Part shown: one piece after another, positions 7,941 through 15,078 of the stretch
Layout of the letters: every line of letters begins with the position of its first letter
Numbering within the stretch: the stretch's first letter is position 1
From: Oscillospiraceae bacterium
GTDB lineage: Bacteria; Bacillota; Clostridia; Oscillospirales; Ruminococcaceae
NCBI GenBank assembly: GCA_014799395.1
Contig: JAAVID010000014.1
Coordinates: forward strand, 1-43,759
Length of the DNA: 43,759 nt
Direction: 5' to 3'
Position numbers and translations under genes: made by a program
The notes under the pieces: model-generated
The model's input: only the letters and a program-made list of their open reading frames with translations
Database searches by the model: none
What the model was told of the DNA's origin: nothing

Positions 7941-8467
7941 TAAAACTCCACCCCTTTCAAAAGCGTTTTCAGCTTATCGCGAGCGCGTGAAAGCCGCGTT
8001 TTCACGGTCGACTGCCTCGTGCCGAGCGTCCCGGCTATCTCCGCTACGGACATATCCTCGAAGTAATACAGATGAACTATCGTGCGGTATTTCTCGGGAA
8101 GCGCCATTACTGCGTCAAGCACCGCGCTTTTTCGCTCCGAACGTTCGGCTTGCTCCTCGGTGCTGTCGCCCGAGGACAGCTCCGCGACCTCGTCAAGGCT
8201 CGCGGTCTCGCTGCGGTGACGGAACTGCGCCGAACGCGCGAAGCTGTTCGTGCAGTTTACCGCGCAGCGTATCAGCCAAGCCTTGCGGTGCTCCTCGTTT
8301 TCGTATGTAAGGTCGGCTTTGAAGTAACGGACGAACACGTCCTGGACCACGTCCTCCGCGTCGACGGGGCTTTTCAGTCTCGTAAACGCAATGCCGTACA
8401 CGGTCGGCGTGTACTTTTTCATTACCGCGTCAAAGCTGTCGCGCGCCGTGAGAGATAATGCTTCCAT
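7940..8467 (-). CDS. ECF-type RNA polymerase sigma factor
   Basis: This 175-residue sigma-70 family protein consists only of regions 2 and 4. Region 2 (about residues 15-80) includes DAEDVVQDVFVRYF and KAWLIRCAVNCTNSF. Region 4 (about 118-170) has LPEKYRTIVHLYYFEDMSVAEIAGTLGTRQSTVKTRLSRAR, a helix-turn-helix that reads the -35 box. The two are joined by an acidic linker. The length is typical of ECF sigmas. The overlapping downstream gene is its likely membrane anti-sigma, so an envelope or extracellular signal is inferred. An ECF-like promoter just upstream suggests self-activation. Confidence 0.92.
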   Translation of the reverse strand: MEALSLTARDSFDAVMKKYTPTVYGIAFTRLKSPVDAEDVVQDVFVRYFKADLTYENEEHRKAWLIRCAVNCTNSFARSAQFRHRSETASLDEVAELSSGDSTEEQAERSERKSAVLDAVMALPEKYRTIVHLYYFEDMSVAEIAGTLGTRQSTVKTRLSRARDKLKTLLKGVEF

Positions 8468-8491
8468 AAAATTCTCCGCTTCTGTATATAA

Positions 8492-8517
8492 TACCCGATG
8501 AATGTCAAAAAGGTTTC
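8492..8517 (-). promoter_or_regulatory. Putative autoregulatory ECF promoter
   Basis: On the minus strand GAAACC (8512-8517) followed by a T-run lies about 14 nt before CGGGTA (8492-8497). This resembles the GAAAC...CGTA promoters used by Bacillus-type ECF sigmas. It sits 25 nt before the sigma gene start. A TTGACA also lies within it but has no correctly spaced -10. Confidence 0.4.
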
Positions 8518-8581
8518 GTTTTTAATAAATTTTTTTGAAAAATTTAACGCACAATTAAAAAAAGCCAAAAAGCTACCCCAA

Positions 8582-8730
8582 ACCTTACAGGATAAACGTT
8601 GTAATCTAAACGCACAAGGTATTGGGAATAGGGATTCCAAAGGGGCTTGCCCCTTTGGCAGGATTGTAAGGGCGGAGCCCTTACACTGCCTTACACTGCC
8701 TTACACTGCCCTTGCACTGCCCTTGCACTG
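8582..8730. repeat. Half-copy of the palindromic cassette ending in short tandem repeats
   Basis: The remnant ACCTTACAG at 8582-8590 and TTGGGAATAGGGATT precede hairpin 8637-8658 (CCAAAGGGGC/GCCCCTTTGG form) and hairpin 8666-8684 (GTAAGGGC/GCCCTTAC). This is the order of the right arm of the 4.2-kb and 33.5-kb cassettes. It then runs into tandem units: TTACACTGCC three times (8681-8710) and CTTGCACTG-type units twice (8711-8730). These stop 1 nt from the fumA-like stop codon. It lies at the 3' end of that minus-strand gene and may act as its terminator. Confidence 0.75.
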
Positions 8731-8731
8731 T

Positions 8732-9574
8732 TCATATATAACATTCGGCGTGTCTTGTAACGTGACAGCCTATGTTGACCGCCACGGGCAGACCCGCGAT
8801 GTGGGTGGGGGCTTTCTCGATGTTGACGTAGAGCGCCGTGACCGTTCCGCCGAAGCCCTGCGAGCCTATTCCGAGCTTGTTTATCTCTTCGAGCATTTTT
8901 TGTTCCATTTCGGCGTAGAGGGGGTCGGGATTGCGGAGCTTCAGGTTTCGGCAGAGCGCTTTTTTCGCGAGCAGCGCCGAATACTCGAAATCGCCGCCGA
9001 TACCCACTCCCACCACGATAGGCGGACAGGGATTGCTTCCCGCGAGCGATACCGTCTCCACGACGAATTTCACAATATCTTCCTTAGCCGCCGACGGCGT
9101 GAACATTTTCAGACGGCTCATATTCTCGCTTCCGAAGCCCTTGGGCGCGACCGTCAGACGTATCTTGCCGCCCTCGACGATACGCGTGTGGATAACGGCG
9201 GGGGTGTTGTCGTTTGTGTTGACGCGCTCAAGCGGGTCGCGGACGATACTCAGCCTCAGCCGCCCGTTGACGTACCCCTCGGCAACGCCCTTGTTTACCG
9301 CGTCCTCAAACGCTCCGCCGACGATATGCACGTCCTGTCCTATCTCCGCGAACACGACCGCCATTCCCGTGTCCTGGCAGATAGGCACGCCGAGCTCCGC
9401 GGCGCAGTCGATATTGGATACTATGTCGCCGAGCACGCTTCGGCAAAGCCCGCTCTCCTCGGCTTCGGCGCTGTTTTCGATACACTCGCGCATACCGCAC
9501 GGCAGACGCAGGTTAGCGTCAACGCACAGCGCGGATACGGCTTTTGTTATTTCGGTCACGTTTATTTCGCGCAT
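8732..9574 (-). CDS. Class I fumarate hydratase, alpha subunit
   Basis: This 280-residue protein matches the alpha subunit of iron-sulfur (class I) fumarate hydratase/L(+)-tartrate dehydratase, which interconverts fumarate and malate. Family features include VPICQDTGMAVVF near residues 63-75, the Cys cluster ligands spread along the chain (for example within SNPCPPIVVG and NIGCHVTRH), and PKGFGSENMSRLKM. The beta subunit, which completes the enzyme and is often the next gene, is absent from this window. GGAGGAAGAACA precedes the ATG. The start overlaps the upstream antitoxin gene by 13 nt, so both probably share one promoter. Fumarate links it to NadB chemistry, though this is inference. Confidence 0.9.
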   Translation of the reverse strand: MREINVTEITKAVSALCVDANLRLPCGMRECIENSAEAEESGLCRSVLGDIVSNIDCAAELGVPICQDTGMAVVFAEIGQDVHIVGGAFEDAVNKGVAEGYVNGRLRLSIVRDPLERVNTNDNTPAVIHTRIVEGGKIRLTVAPKGFGSENMSRLKMFTPSAAKEDIVKFVVETVSLAGSNPCPPIVVGVGIGGDFEYSALLAKKALCRNLKLRNPDPLYAEMEQKMLEEINKLGIGSQGFGGTVTALYVNIEKAPTHIAGLPVAVNIGCHVTRHAECYI

Positions 9575-9765
9575 TGTTCTTCCTCCGTATTATATTCATT
9601 AGGTAGTTTCAACGCGTGCATTTCGTTGTAATCCTCAATGTCAAGTATAACATACGCGCCCCTGCCGTTCTTTGTGAGGAACACGGGACTGCCGACGGAA
9701 ACATCTTTAAGAACGTCGCTGTAATTCCTTAAATCGGATACGGGTCTGATAATGGGCATAATCAT
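9562..9765 (-). CDS. Phd/YefM-type antitoxin without an adjacent toxin
   Basis: This 67-residue protein has the Phd/YefM fold: PIIRPVSDLRNYSDVLKDV, the short loop GSPVFLTKNGRGAYVILDIEDY, then a brief tail. Such proteins bind DNA at their own promoter through the N-terminus and neutralise a RelE/Doc/YoeB toxin through the C-terminus. The tail here is short and no toxin gene follows. Instead the fumarate hydratase alpha gene starts inside its end (13-nt overlap). It may now serve as a transcriptional regulator of the two-gene unit; that is inference. SD AGGAGGAATG precedes the ATG. Confidence 0.8.
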   Translation of the reverse strand: MIMPIIRPVSDLRNYSDVLKDVSVGSPVFLTKNGRGAYVILDIEDYNEMHALKLPNEYNTEEEQCAK

Positions 9766-9771
9766 TCCTCC

Positions 9772-9822
9772 TTTTGCTGTAAAATATTATATCACAATTA
9801 CACAGCAAAGTCAACAGCAAAA
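9772..9822 (-). promoter_or_regulatory. Promoter with repeated operator-like boxes for the antitoxin-fumarate hydratase unit
   Basis: On the minus strand TTGACT (9809-9814) and TATAAT (9786-9791) are 17 nt apart. Around them are TTTTGCTGT at 9772-9780 (plus-strand reading), ACAGCAAAG at 9802-9810 and ACAGCAAAA at 9814-9822. The first and the last two face each other as inverted repeats bracketing the promoter. This is the usual form of a Phd/YefM autoregulatory operator. Confidence 0.65.
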
Positions 9823-9847
9823 TACTGATTTTTTTACTCTTAACGAG

Positions 9848-9891
9848 AGTGGGGAGGGTGTGTGGGGGCTTCGCCCTTTGGAAACCCGTTT
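9848..9891. repeat. Diverged GC-rich hairpin remnant after the amidohydrolase gene
   Basis: Read on the minus strand this shows GTTTCC, AAAGGGCGAAGCCCCC and CACACCCTCCCC. That is the same word order as the element at 23021-23098. The stem is only partly paired. It lies just past the 3' end of the amidohydrolase gene and could be a weak terminator. Confidence 0.45.
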
Positions 9892-9898
9892 ATTTGCC

Positions 9899-11089
9899 TT
9901 AATTATTCACAGCGATTTTTCCCCCGACCACCACCATACCCGGCAAACTCATAATATCCAAAGGCGACTTCCCGTTGTCGAACAGCACGAAGTCCGCGCA
10001 TTTGCCGACCTCTACCGAGCCGATTTTTTCCTCAACGCCCAGGACCCTAGCGGCGTTTATCGTTATCCCGCGCAGCGCGTCCTCCTCGGAGAGCCCTCCG
10101 CGTACCGCGAGCGCCGCCGTCAGAGGCAGATACTGTATCGGAGTTTCGGGGTGGTCGGTGCAGATAGCGCAGTTTATCCCGTGCTCGTGAAGAATACGCG
10201 GCGTTGTTATGTCGTGATGAGCGAGCTCGGGCTTCCCCCTGTCGCCGAAAAGAGGTCCGACCACGACGGCGGGAAGCTCCTCGGCGAGCTCGTCCGCGAT
10301 GATACCGCCGTCCGTGCAGTGAACCAGCACATAGTCCAGAGCGAACTCCCCGGCAATGCGCACCGCCGTGAATATATCGTCCGCGCGGTGGCAGTGGAAA
10401 TGCGCTTTCAGCTTGTTTTCCTTATCGAACAGGGGGAGAAGCGCCTCGCATTTCGCGTCGAAGTCGGGCTTGGAGACCTCGTCGTCCGTGCCCTTTGTGC
10501 GCTTGTACTCGTCCAGGTCCTCCTTGTAGCGGAGCGCCTTTTGAAGCTGCTCGCGGATTATCGCGGCGGTCGCCATACGGGTAACGGGGGTCTCGTCGCG
10601 GTCGTTGTAGGACGACTTGGGATTTTCCCCGAGCGCGAACTTTATCGCGATTGGCGACTTGACGACGAGCTTATCCACGCGCTTTGAGCCGAACGTCCTT
10701 ATCAGCGCGAACGAGCCGCCTATCGGATTCGCGCTCCCCACGCCCGTGCAAACGCAGGTAACTCCCGCGTTTACCGCGTCCTCGAAGCACCTGTCCATAG
10801 CGTTTATGCTGTCGACGGCTCTTAAATGCGGCGTGGACGGGTCGGTCGTTTCGTTGCCGTCGTCGCCCTCGAGCTGCATTGAGTAGCAGTCGCTCCACAT
10901 TCCGAGATGACAGTGCGCGTCGATAAACCCGGGGTACAGCGTTTTCCCCGTGCCGTCGAATTCTTCCTCGTCCGTCGGGATATATTCCCTCATATCGCCG
11001 ACTTCGGTGATTATCTCGCCGAAACGCACAAAGCCGTTCTCATAGTCCTTATCGGACATAGTTTTGATTTTTACGTTTTTTATCACCAT
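9899..11089 (-). CDS. Metal-dependent amidohydrolase (imidazolonepropionase-like)
   Basis: This 396-residue TIM-barrel hydrolase belongs to the amidohydrolase superfamily. PGFIDAHCHLG gives the first metal pair (H59, H61). Later metal and catalytic positions are seen in KAHFHCHRADD, LVHCTDGG and the terminal Asp of ICTDHPETP. A flanking beta-sandwich is formed by the N-terminus and the C-terminal KCADFVLFDN...VVGGK segment. Relatives hydrolyse cyclic amides, imidazolones or peptides, and the substrate here cannot be told. It stands alone with its own promoter. The ATG at 11089 has AAAGGG some distance upstream. Confidence 0.85.
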   Translation of the reverse strand: MVIKNVKIKTMSDKDYENGFVRFGEIITEVGDMREYIPTDEEEFDGTGKTLYPGFIDAHCHLGMWSDCYSMQLEGDDGNETTDPSTPHLRAVDSINAMDRCFEDAVNAGVTCVCTGVGSANPIGGSFALIRTFGSKRVDKLVVKSPIAIKFALGENPKSSYNDRDETPVTRMATAAIIREQLQKALRYKEDLDEYKRTKGTDDEVSKPDFDAKCEALLPLFDKENKLKAHFHCHRADDIFTAVRIAGEFALDYVLVHCTDGGIIADELAEELPAVVVGPLFGDRGKPELAHHDITTPRILHEHGINCAICTDHPETPIQYLPLTAALAVRGGLSEEDALRGITINAARVLGVEEKIGSVEVGKCADFVLFDNGKSPLDIMSLPGMVVVGGKIAVNN

Positions 11090-11105
11090 AGCATTTGAAC
11101 CCTTT

Positions 11106-11133
11106 ATTATATTACTTCAAGCCGTACTGCAAA
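11106..11133 (-). promoter_or_regulatory. Putative promoter of the amidohydrolase gene
   Basis: On the minus strand TTTGCA (11128-11133) is 16 nt before TATAAT (11106-11111). The -10 ends only about 17 nt before the start codon, so the leader would be very short. Confidence 0.5.
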
Positions 11134-11476
11134 ACTCTGCATTTATTGCATAAATAAGCACCGACAAGCACATCAACCCATAGATAACCCGTGGTTAAAC
11201 CCACACCGACAAGCATATCGACAAACAAAACGACAGTCAAACGACAGACGGAATGACAGTCAACAAAGCGGTTTAAGGGCTTTCGTACAGTCCGTTGAGA
11301 CCGCTTTCACAAGCCGAAAGTGACAGTCGGGCAACCCACGATTTGACAGTCATTCCGCCCACAGGGTAACACGCCTACTTTATTAAAAGAAGAAATAAAA
11401 GAAAAACAAAAAACCAACAACGCGCGTGCGCGCGCGGGGGGTTATATATTAAATAAACAGTTTTTTGCAGTTATGA
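11134..11476. other. Gene-free stretch with spaced short direct repeats
   Basis: No convincing gene is present. ACCGACAAGCAYATC occurs at 11160-11174 and 11204-11218 (44 nt apart). GACAGTC occurs at 11232, 11255, 11322 and 11345 (spacings 23, 67 and 23), with a GACAGAC variant at 11243. AAAGCGGT and ACCGCTTT form an 8-bp stem around 11265-11308. An A-rich run is followed by alternating CG bases near 11430-11450. Possible meanings are protein-binding iterons or the decayed remains of a mobile-element replication gene; neither is established. Confidence 0.5.
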
Positions 11477-11570
11477 GGGCTGTATTATATAATCAGCCCC
11501 CATAGCTTTGATTAACCTGCCGGTAACGGCATAGCGCGAAGCGCAGTTAGAAAAACGCGAAGCGCAGTTA
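11477..11570 (-). terminator. Hairpin cluster after aroK
   Basis: Three hairpins lie at the 3' end of the fabD-aroE-aroK unit: GGGCTG/CAGCCC at 11477-11499 with an AT palindrome loop, TGCCG/CGGCA at 11518-11531, and GCGCGAAGCGC-type stems in a 15-nt direct repeat at 11535-11549 and 11556-11570. The second repeat contains the aroK stop. There is no clean T-tract, so terminator function is inferred. Confidence 0.45.
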
Positions 11571-12080
11571 AGAGCCCTCGTAGAACCTCACAAGTTTAAT
11601 TATCTCGTCGGCAATGACGGTGTCGCGGGTATTGCCGTTTACCATACACACCGCGTTTCGGCGGTATATCTCGGCTCGCTTGTTGTAGAGCTCCTCGAGC
11701 TGCTCGGGAGTGTTGTTCATCACGAGCGGACGGTTGGTATCGCCGCTTATCCGCTTGCAGCATACCTCGAACGCCGTGTTGATATACACCGATAATCCGT
11801 TTTCCCTCGCGAATTTCGCGGTATCGTCGTTGATAAGCGCTCCGCCGCCCGTGGCGACTATGCTGCCGTCGGACAGCTCGCGGATATATTTCGCTTCGAG
11901 CTGTCTGAAATGCGGCTCGCCGAACTTTTCAAATATCTCGGGTATAGACATTCCCTCGGCATTGACGATATAGCGGTCGAGGTCGAGAAAGCGCCTGTTG
12001 AGAGTCGCGGCGATAAGCCGCCCGACGTGGCTCTTTCCGCACCCCATAAAGCCGCAGAGATACACGCTCAGCTTTTTCAT
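11568..12080 (-). CDS. aroK: Shikimate kinase
   Basis: AroK phosphorylates shikimate at the 3-hydroxyl with ATP, on the route to chorismate and aromatic amino acids. The Walker A is GFMGCGKS (residues 10-17). The shikimate-binding DLDRYI, the ATGGGAL loop and a lid Arg in TNRPLV are all present. The 170-residue length is typical. I use the ATG at 12080, which overlaps the aroE stop by 4 nt (ATGA); a longer reading would run into aroE. It is the last gene of the fabD-aroE-aroK unit. Confidence 0.93.
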   Translation of the reverse strand: MKKLSVYLCGFMGCGKSHVGRLIAATLNRRFLDLDRYIVNAEGMSIPEIFEKFGEPHFRQLEAKYIRELSDGSIVATGGGALINDDTAKFARENGLSVYINTAFEVCCKRISGDTNRPLVMNNTPEQLEELYNKRAEIYRRNAVCMVNGNTRDTVIADEIIKLVRFYEGS

Positions 12081-12922
12081 ACCAGAGCCTCCATATCCTC
12101 GATGAGCTTGTCTATGTCCTCCTTGCGGTACTCCGCGCCGTCCCATATCTCGTGAGCGGCTACCGCCTGGAGCACGAGCATAGCCATTCCCGTCGTTGCC
12201 TTGCAGCCCTTTTCGCGGGCGGTCCCGGCGAGCAGGGTCTCCTTGGGATTGTAGACAGCGTCGAACACGAACCTCACGTTATCCAGGACCTCGGGCAGAC
12301 ACGGCATTCTGTCGACCTTCGGGAACATTCCAACGGGGCAGGCGTTCACGAGCAGGTCAAACTTCTCATTGCCGAGAACGGCGTTGGAAAGACCCTCCGC
12401 GGGTATCTTGACCGCCTTTACCTTGGCGGTCGGCTTCATAGCCTGTATCTCGCCGATAACGTTCGCCGCGAGCGGGAGGTCGTTCTCAAGCGCCGCGATG
12501 GTGAGCTCTCCGCCGTTGAGAGCGGTCTCGACAGCCATCATACGCCCCACGCCGCCGCAGCCGATAAGCAGCACCTTAGAGCCGAGCGACGCGCCGAGCA
12601 GCTCTATCGATTTCGTGAACCCTATGCAGTCGGTGTTATAGCCGATTTTCCGACTGCCGTTTTTAACGCAGTTTACCGATTTGTAGCGCCGAGCGCCGTC
12701 CGACATCTCGTCGCAATATTCTATTATCCCGATTTTGTGAGGAATAGTGATATTGAACCCGTCAAATTCCGACAGAAACCCGAACTTGTTTTTCAGATCC
12801 TCGGGGGCTATATCCTCCAGTGTGTACTCCACTTTTTCTCCAGACAGCTCAAACAGCCGCGTATGTATCTGCGGCGAGAGCGAGTGTCCGAGGGGGTGAC
12901 CTATCAAACAGAATTTTCTCAT
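12077..12922 (-). CDS. aroE: Shikimate dehydrogenase
   Basis: AroE reduces 3-dehydroshikimate to shikimate with NADPH. The N-terminal substrate half has GHPLGHSLSP (Ser14/Ser16 contact shikimate) and NITIPHK with the catalytic Lys. The C-terminal Rossmann half has LIGCGGVGR, followed by NACPVGMFP and the TTGMAMLVLQA segment. The 281-residue length is standard. It lies 22 nt after fabD and overlaps aroK by 4 nt, so shikimate steps 4 and 5 are co-transcribed with a fatty-acid gene. Confidence 0.93.
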   Translation of the reverse strand: MRKFCLIGHPLGHSLSPQIHTRLFELSGEKVEYTLEDIAPEDLKNKFGFLSEFDGFNITIPHKIGIIEYCDEMSDGARRYKSVNCVKNGSRKIGYNTDCIGFTKSIELLGASLGSKVLLIGCGGVGRMMAVETALNGGELTIAALENDLPLAANVIGEIQAMKPTAKVKAVKIPAEGLSNAVLGNEKFDLLVNACPVGMFPKVDRMPCLPEVLDNVRFVFDAVYNPKETLLAGTAREKGCKATTGMAMLVLQAVAAHEIWDGAEYRKEDIDKLIEDMEALV

Positions 12923-12944
12923 TTGTGTATCTCCTTAATTAAAA

Positions 12945-13865
12945 TCAGCCTTTGAGCGCGGCGAGCGCCTTTTCCAATGTTTCAACATTTTCAACATTTA
13001 CGTTGACAACGCCCTTGAGCGTTTTCTTGACGAGACCCGTGAGCACCTTGTTCGGACCCAGCTCCACAAACGCCTCGATACCGTTCTCGTTCATAGCGTT
13101 CAGCTCGTCGACGAACTTTACGGGCGAGCAGATATGCGCCGCGAGGTAGGACGGCATATCCGAGAAGTCCTCGAGCTTTTTGCCGTACAGATTAGCGTAA
13201 AAATCGCAGTTCGGCGCTTTGAACGCGAAGCCCGATACAGCCGCCTTGAACTCGTCCGCCGCAGGCTGCATGAGCTTCGTGTGGAACGCCGCGGACACCG
13301 CGAGCTTCACGCTGCGCTTGCCGAGCTCGGTAAATTTCGCTATTGCCGCGTCGACAGCCCCGACCTCTCCCGCGATGACGGTCTGGACGGGGGAATTGTA
13401 GTTCGCGGGCGCGACAAATCCGTCAACGGAAGCGCATACCTCGTCAATAAGAGAATTGTCCGCGTTGAGGATAGCCGCCATAGCGCCCTTTGAGTTCTCC
13501 GCCGCCTTTGCCATAGCCTCGCTGCGGAGCTTGATAGCCCTGAACGCGTCCTCCATCGAGAGCATTCCCGAAGCGTACATAGCCGCGTATTCGCCGAGCG
13601 AATGACCCGCTACGGCAGCGTTGTCAATGCCGTTCTCGCGCACAGCGTGCAGCGCGATAAGCGAAGCGGTGAAGATAGCGGGCTGAGAGAGCCTTGTCTG
13701 CGCGAGCTCCTCGGCGGTGCTCTCCGTGAGCTTTTTCAGCAGGTCATAGCCGAGAATATCCGAGCCGCACTCGAGTATCTCCTTTGCCCCGTACTTCTCC
13801 GCGAGCTCCGCGCCCATGCCCGGATATTGAGAGCCCTGTCCCGAAAATAAAAACGCTGTTTTCAT
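12945..13865 (-). CDS. fabD: Malonyl-CoA:ACP transacylase
   Basis: FabD moves malonyl from CoA to acyl carrier protein, feeding chain elongation. FLFSGQGSQYPGMG at the N-terminus is the oxyanion-hole segment. AGHSLGEYAA carries the nucleophilic Ser and its neighbour His. A later AAFHT supplies the catalytic His and PVQTVIAG is conserved. At 306 residues the length is normal. The start is the ATG at 13865 with GGAGG upstream; an earlier in-frame ATG lacks an SD. Unlike in many Firmicutes it is divergent from the fab/acc cluster and leads aroE and aroK. Confidence 0.95.
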   Translation of the reverse strand: MKTAFLFSGQGSQYPGMGAELAEKYGAKEILECGSDILGYDLLKKLTESTAEELAQTRLSQPAIFTASLIALHAVRENGIDNAAVAGHSLGEYAAMYASGMLSMEDAFRAIKLRSEAMAKAAENSKGAMAAILNADNSLIDEVCASVDGFVAPANYNSPVQTVIAGEVGAVDAAIAKFTELGKRSVKLAVSAAFHTKLMQPAADEFKAAVSGFAFKAPNCDFYANLYGKKLEDFSDMPSYLAAHICSPVKFVDELNAMNENGIEAFVELGPNKVLTGLVKKTLKGVVNVNVENVETLEKALAALKG

Positions 13866-13893
13866 AAAAAATCCTCCGTTAAACATTAAAATT

Positions 13894-13922
13894 TATTGAC
13901 TAAATGAAAAAAGGGTTGACAA
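13894..13922 (-). promoter_or_regulatory. Putative fabD promoter overlapping the fabH promoter
   Basis: On the minus strand TTGTCA (13917-13922) is 17 nt before TCAATA (13894-13899). The -35 box is nearly the exact complement of the fabH -35, so the two polymerases would compete for the same bases. The -10 is weak. Confidence 0.4.
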
Positions 13923-13944
13923 ATTGCCGAAAATAAGGTAAAAT
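13916..13944 (+). promoter_or_regulatory. Promoter of the fabH-acc cluster
   Basis: TTGACA (13916-13921) is separated by 17 nt from TAAAAT (13939-13944). The leader to fabH is about 105 nt and contains two small hairpins, ACGGCA/TGCCGT-like near 13975-13990 and TGGGAA/TTCCCA near 13995-14011. I see no FapR-type operator. Confidence 0.7.
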
Positions 13945-14056
13945 ATAAGGTGGAATGTTGTGGCAATTTCATAGACGGCATTTGCCGTTTGGTTTGGGAA
14001 TTTTTTCCCATAGCTTTATTATACATTATTTAGAGAATAAAATCAAGGAGTTTTTT

Positions 14057-15055
14057 ATGAGCGGTATTGAGTTTTTGGGAACGGGCAGTTATGTTCCCGA
14101 ATTTGTGGCGGATAATGAGAAATTCGCGCAGATAGTCGAGACCTCGGACGAGTGGATATTCCAGAGAACGGGTATCAAGCAGCGTCATATTTCAACGGAT
14201 AAACCGAATTATTATATGGGAGCGCAGGCGGCGAAAAGAGCGGTCGAAAACGCGGGTATAAGCGCGCAGGACGTGGAGCTCATAATAGTATCCACCTGCA
14301 CGCCCGATTTCTTTTACCCCGCGATGTCCTGCCTTATTCAGAAAAAAATCGGCGCGAAGAACGCCGCTTGCTTTGACGTGAACAGCGCCTGCACGGGCTT
14401 TATCACCTGCCTCGATATCGCGCAGAAGTATCTCGAGACCGAAAAGTACAAAAACGTGCTTATCGTCTCCACGGAGAAGCTCTCGAGCCAGGTCGACTAC
14501 ACCGACCGCGCGAGCTGTATCCTTTTCGGCGACGCGGCGGGCGCGGTGCTGCTCGGTAAGAGCGATAAGCGGTTCAATTCGTTCCTCGGCGCGGAGGGCG
14601 ACGAGTTCGAGGCGCTGTACTGCAAGGCGAACTATCAGAGCAACTGCCCGTGGTTCGGCGATATAGACGAGTTTTACGGTCACAGATTCGATACCCCCGC
14701 AAAGCAGAATTTCCTTATGCAGGACGGCAAGGCGGTGTATAAGTTCGCCGTGAACGCGATGGCGGACGCGGTTCGTCATGTCGCAAAGCAGGGCGGCTTC
14801 GATGTGTCCGAGCTCGACCTCGTGATACCTCATCAGGCAAATCTGCGCATTATCGAAAAGGCGACCGAGCTCCTCGGTATCCCGTCCGATAAGGTGTACA
14901 CGAATATCGAGCATATGGGCAACGTTTCAAGCGCGTGCATTCCCGTCGCGCTGAATGAGCTGTTCACGGCGGGAAGAATTCACGCCGGTATGAAGATATG
15001 CTTCGTGGGCTTCGGCGCGGGGCTTACTTACGGGGCGGCGGTCATAGAGGTTTAA
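14057..15055 (+). CDS. fabH: Beta-ketoacyl-ACP synthase III
   Basis: FabH starts fatty acid synthesis by condensing acyl-CoA with malonyl-ACP. The catalytic triad is readable: Cys112 in NSACTGF, His259 in PHQANLRI and Asn289 in MGNVSSA. The C-terminal GFGAGLTYGAAV is the conserved end. At 332 residues it has family length. I use the ATG at 14057 with AAGGAG upstream; the frame is open further but lacks an SD. It is the first gene of the cluster and is followed, unusually, by a toxin-antitoxin pair. Confidence 0.96.
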   Translation: MSGIEFLGTGSYVPEFVADNEKFAQIVETSDEWIFQRTGIKQRHISTDKPNYYMGAQAAKRAVENAGISAQDVELIIVSTCTPDFFYPAMSCLIQKKIGAKNAACFDVNSACTGFITCLDIAQKYLETEKYKNVLIVSTEKLSSQVDYTDRASCILFGDAAGAVLLGKSDKRFNSFLGAEGDEFEALYCKANYQSNCPWFGDIDEFYGHRFDTPAKQNFLMQDGKAVYKFAVNAMADAVRHVAKQGGFDVSELDLVIPHQANLRIIEKATELLGIPSDKVYTNIEHMGNVSSACIPVALNELFTAGRIHAGMKICFVGFGAGLTYGAAVIEV

Positions 15056-15078
15056 GGTTTTTGAAAGGCGGTATTACT

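Noticed and set aside
8678-8730. Short tandem repeats as a CRISPR or integron feature
   Set aside because: Units are 10-11 bp with no spacers, and they derive from the cassette's last hairpin.
11134-11476. A gene or recent pseudogene in the repeat region
   Set aside because: All frames have stops within short distances, there is no ribosome site, and no translated stretch matches a family I can name; the idea of a replication-gene remnant is kept only as a possibility.
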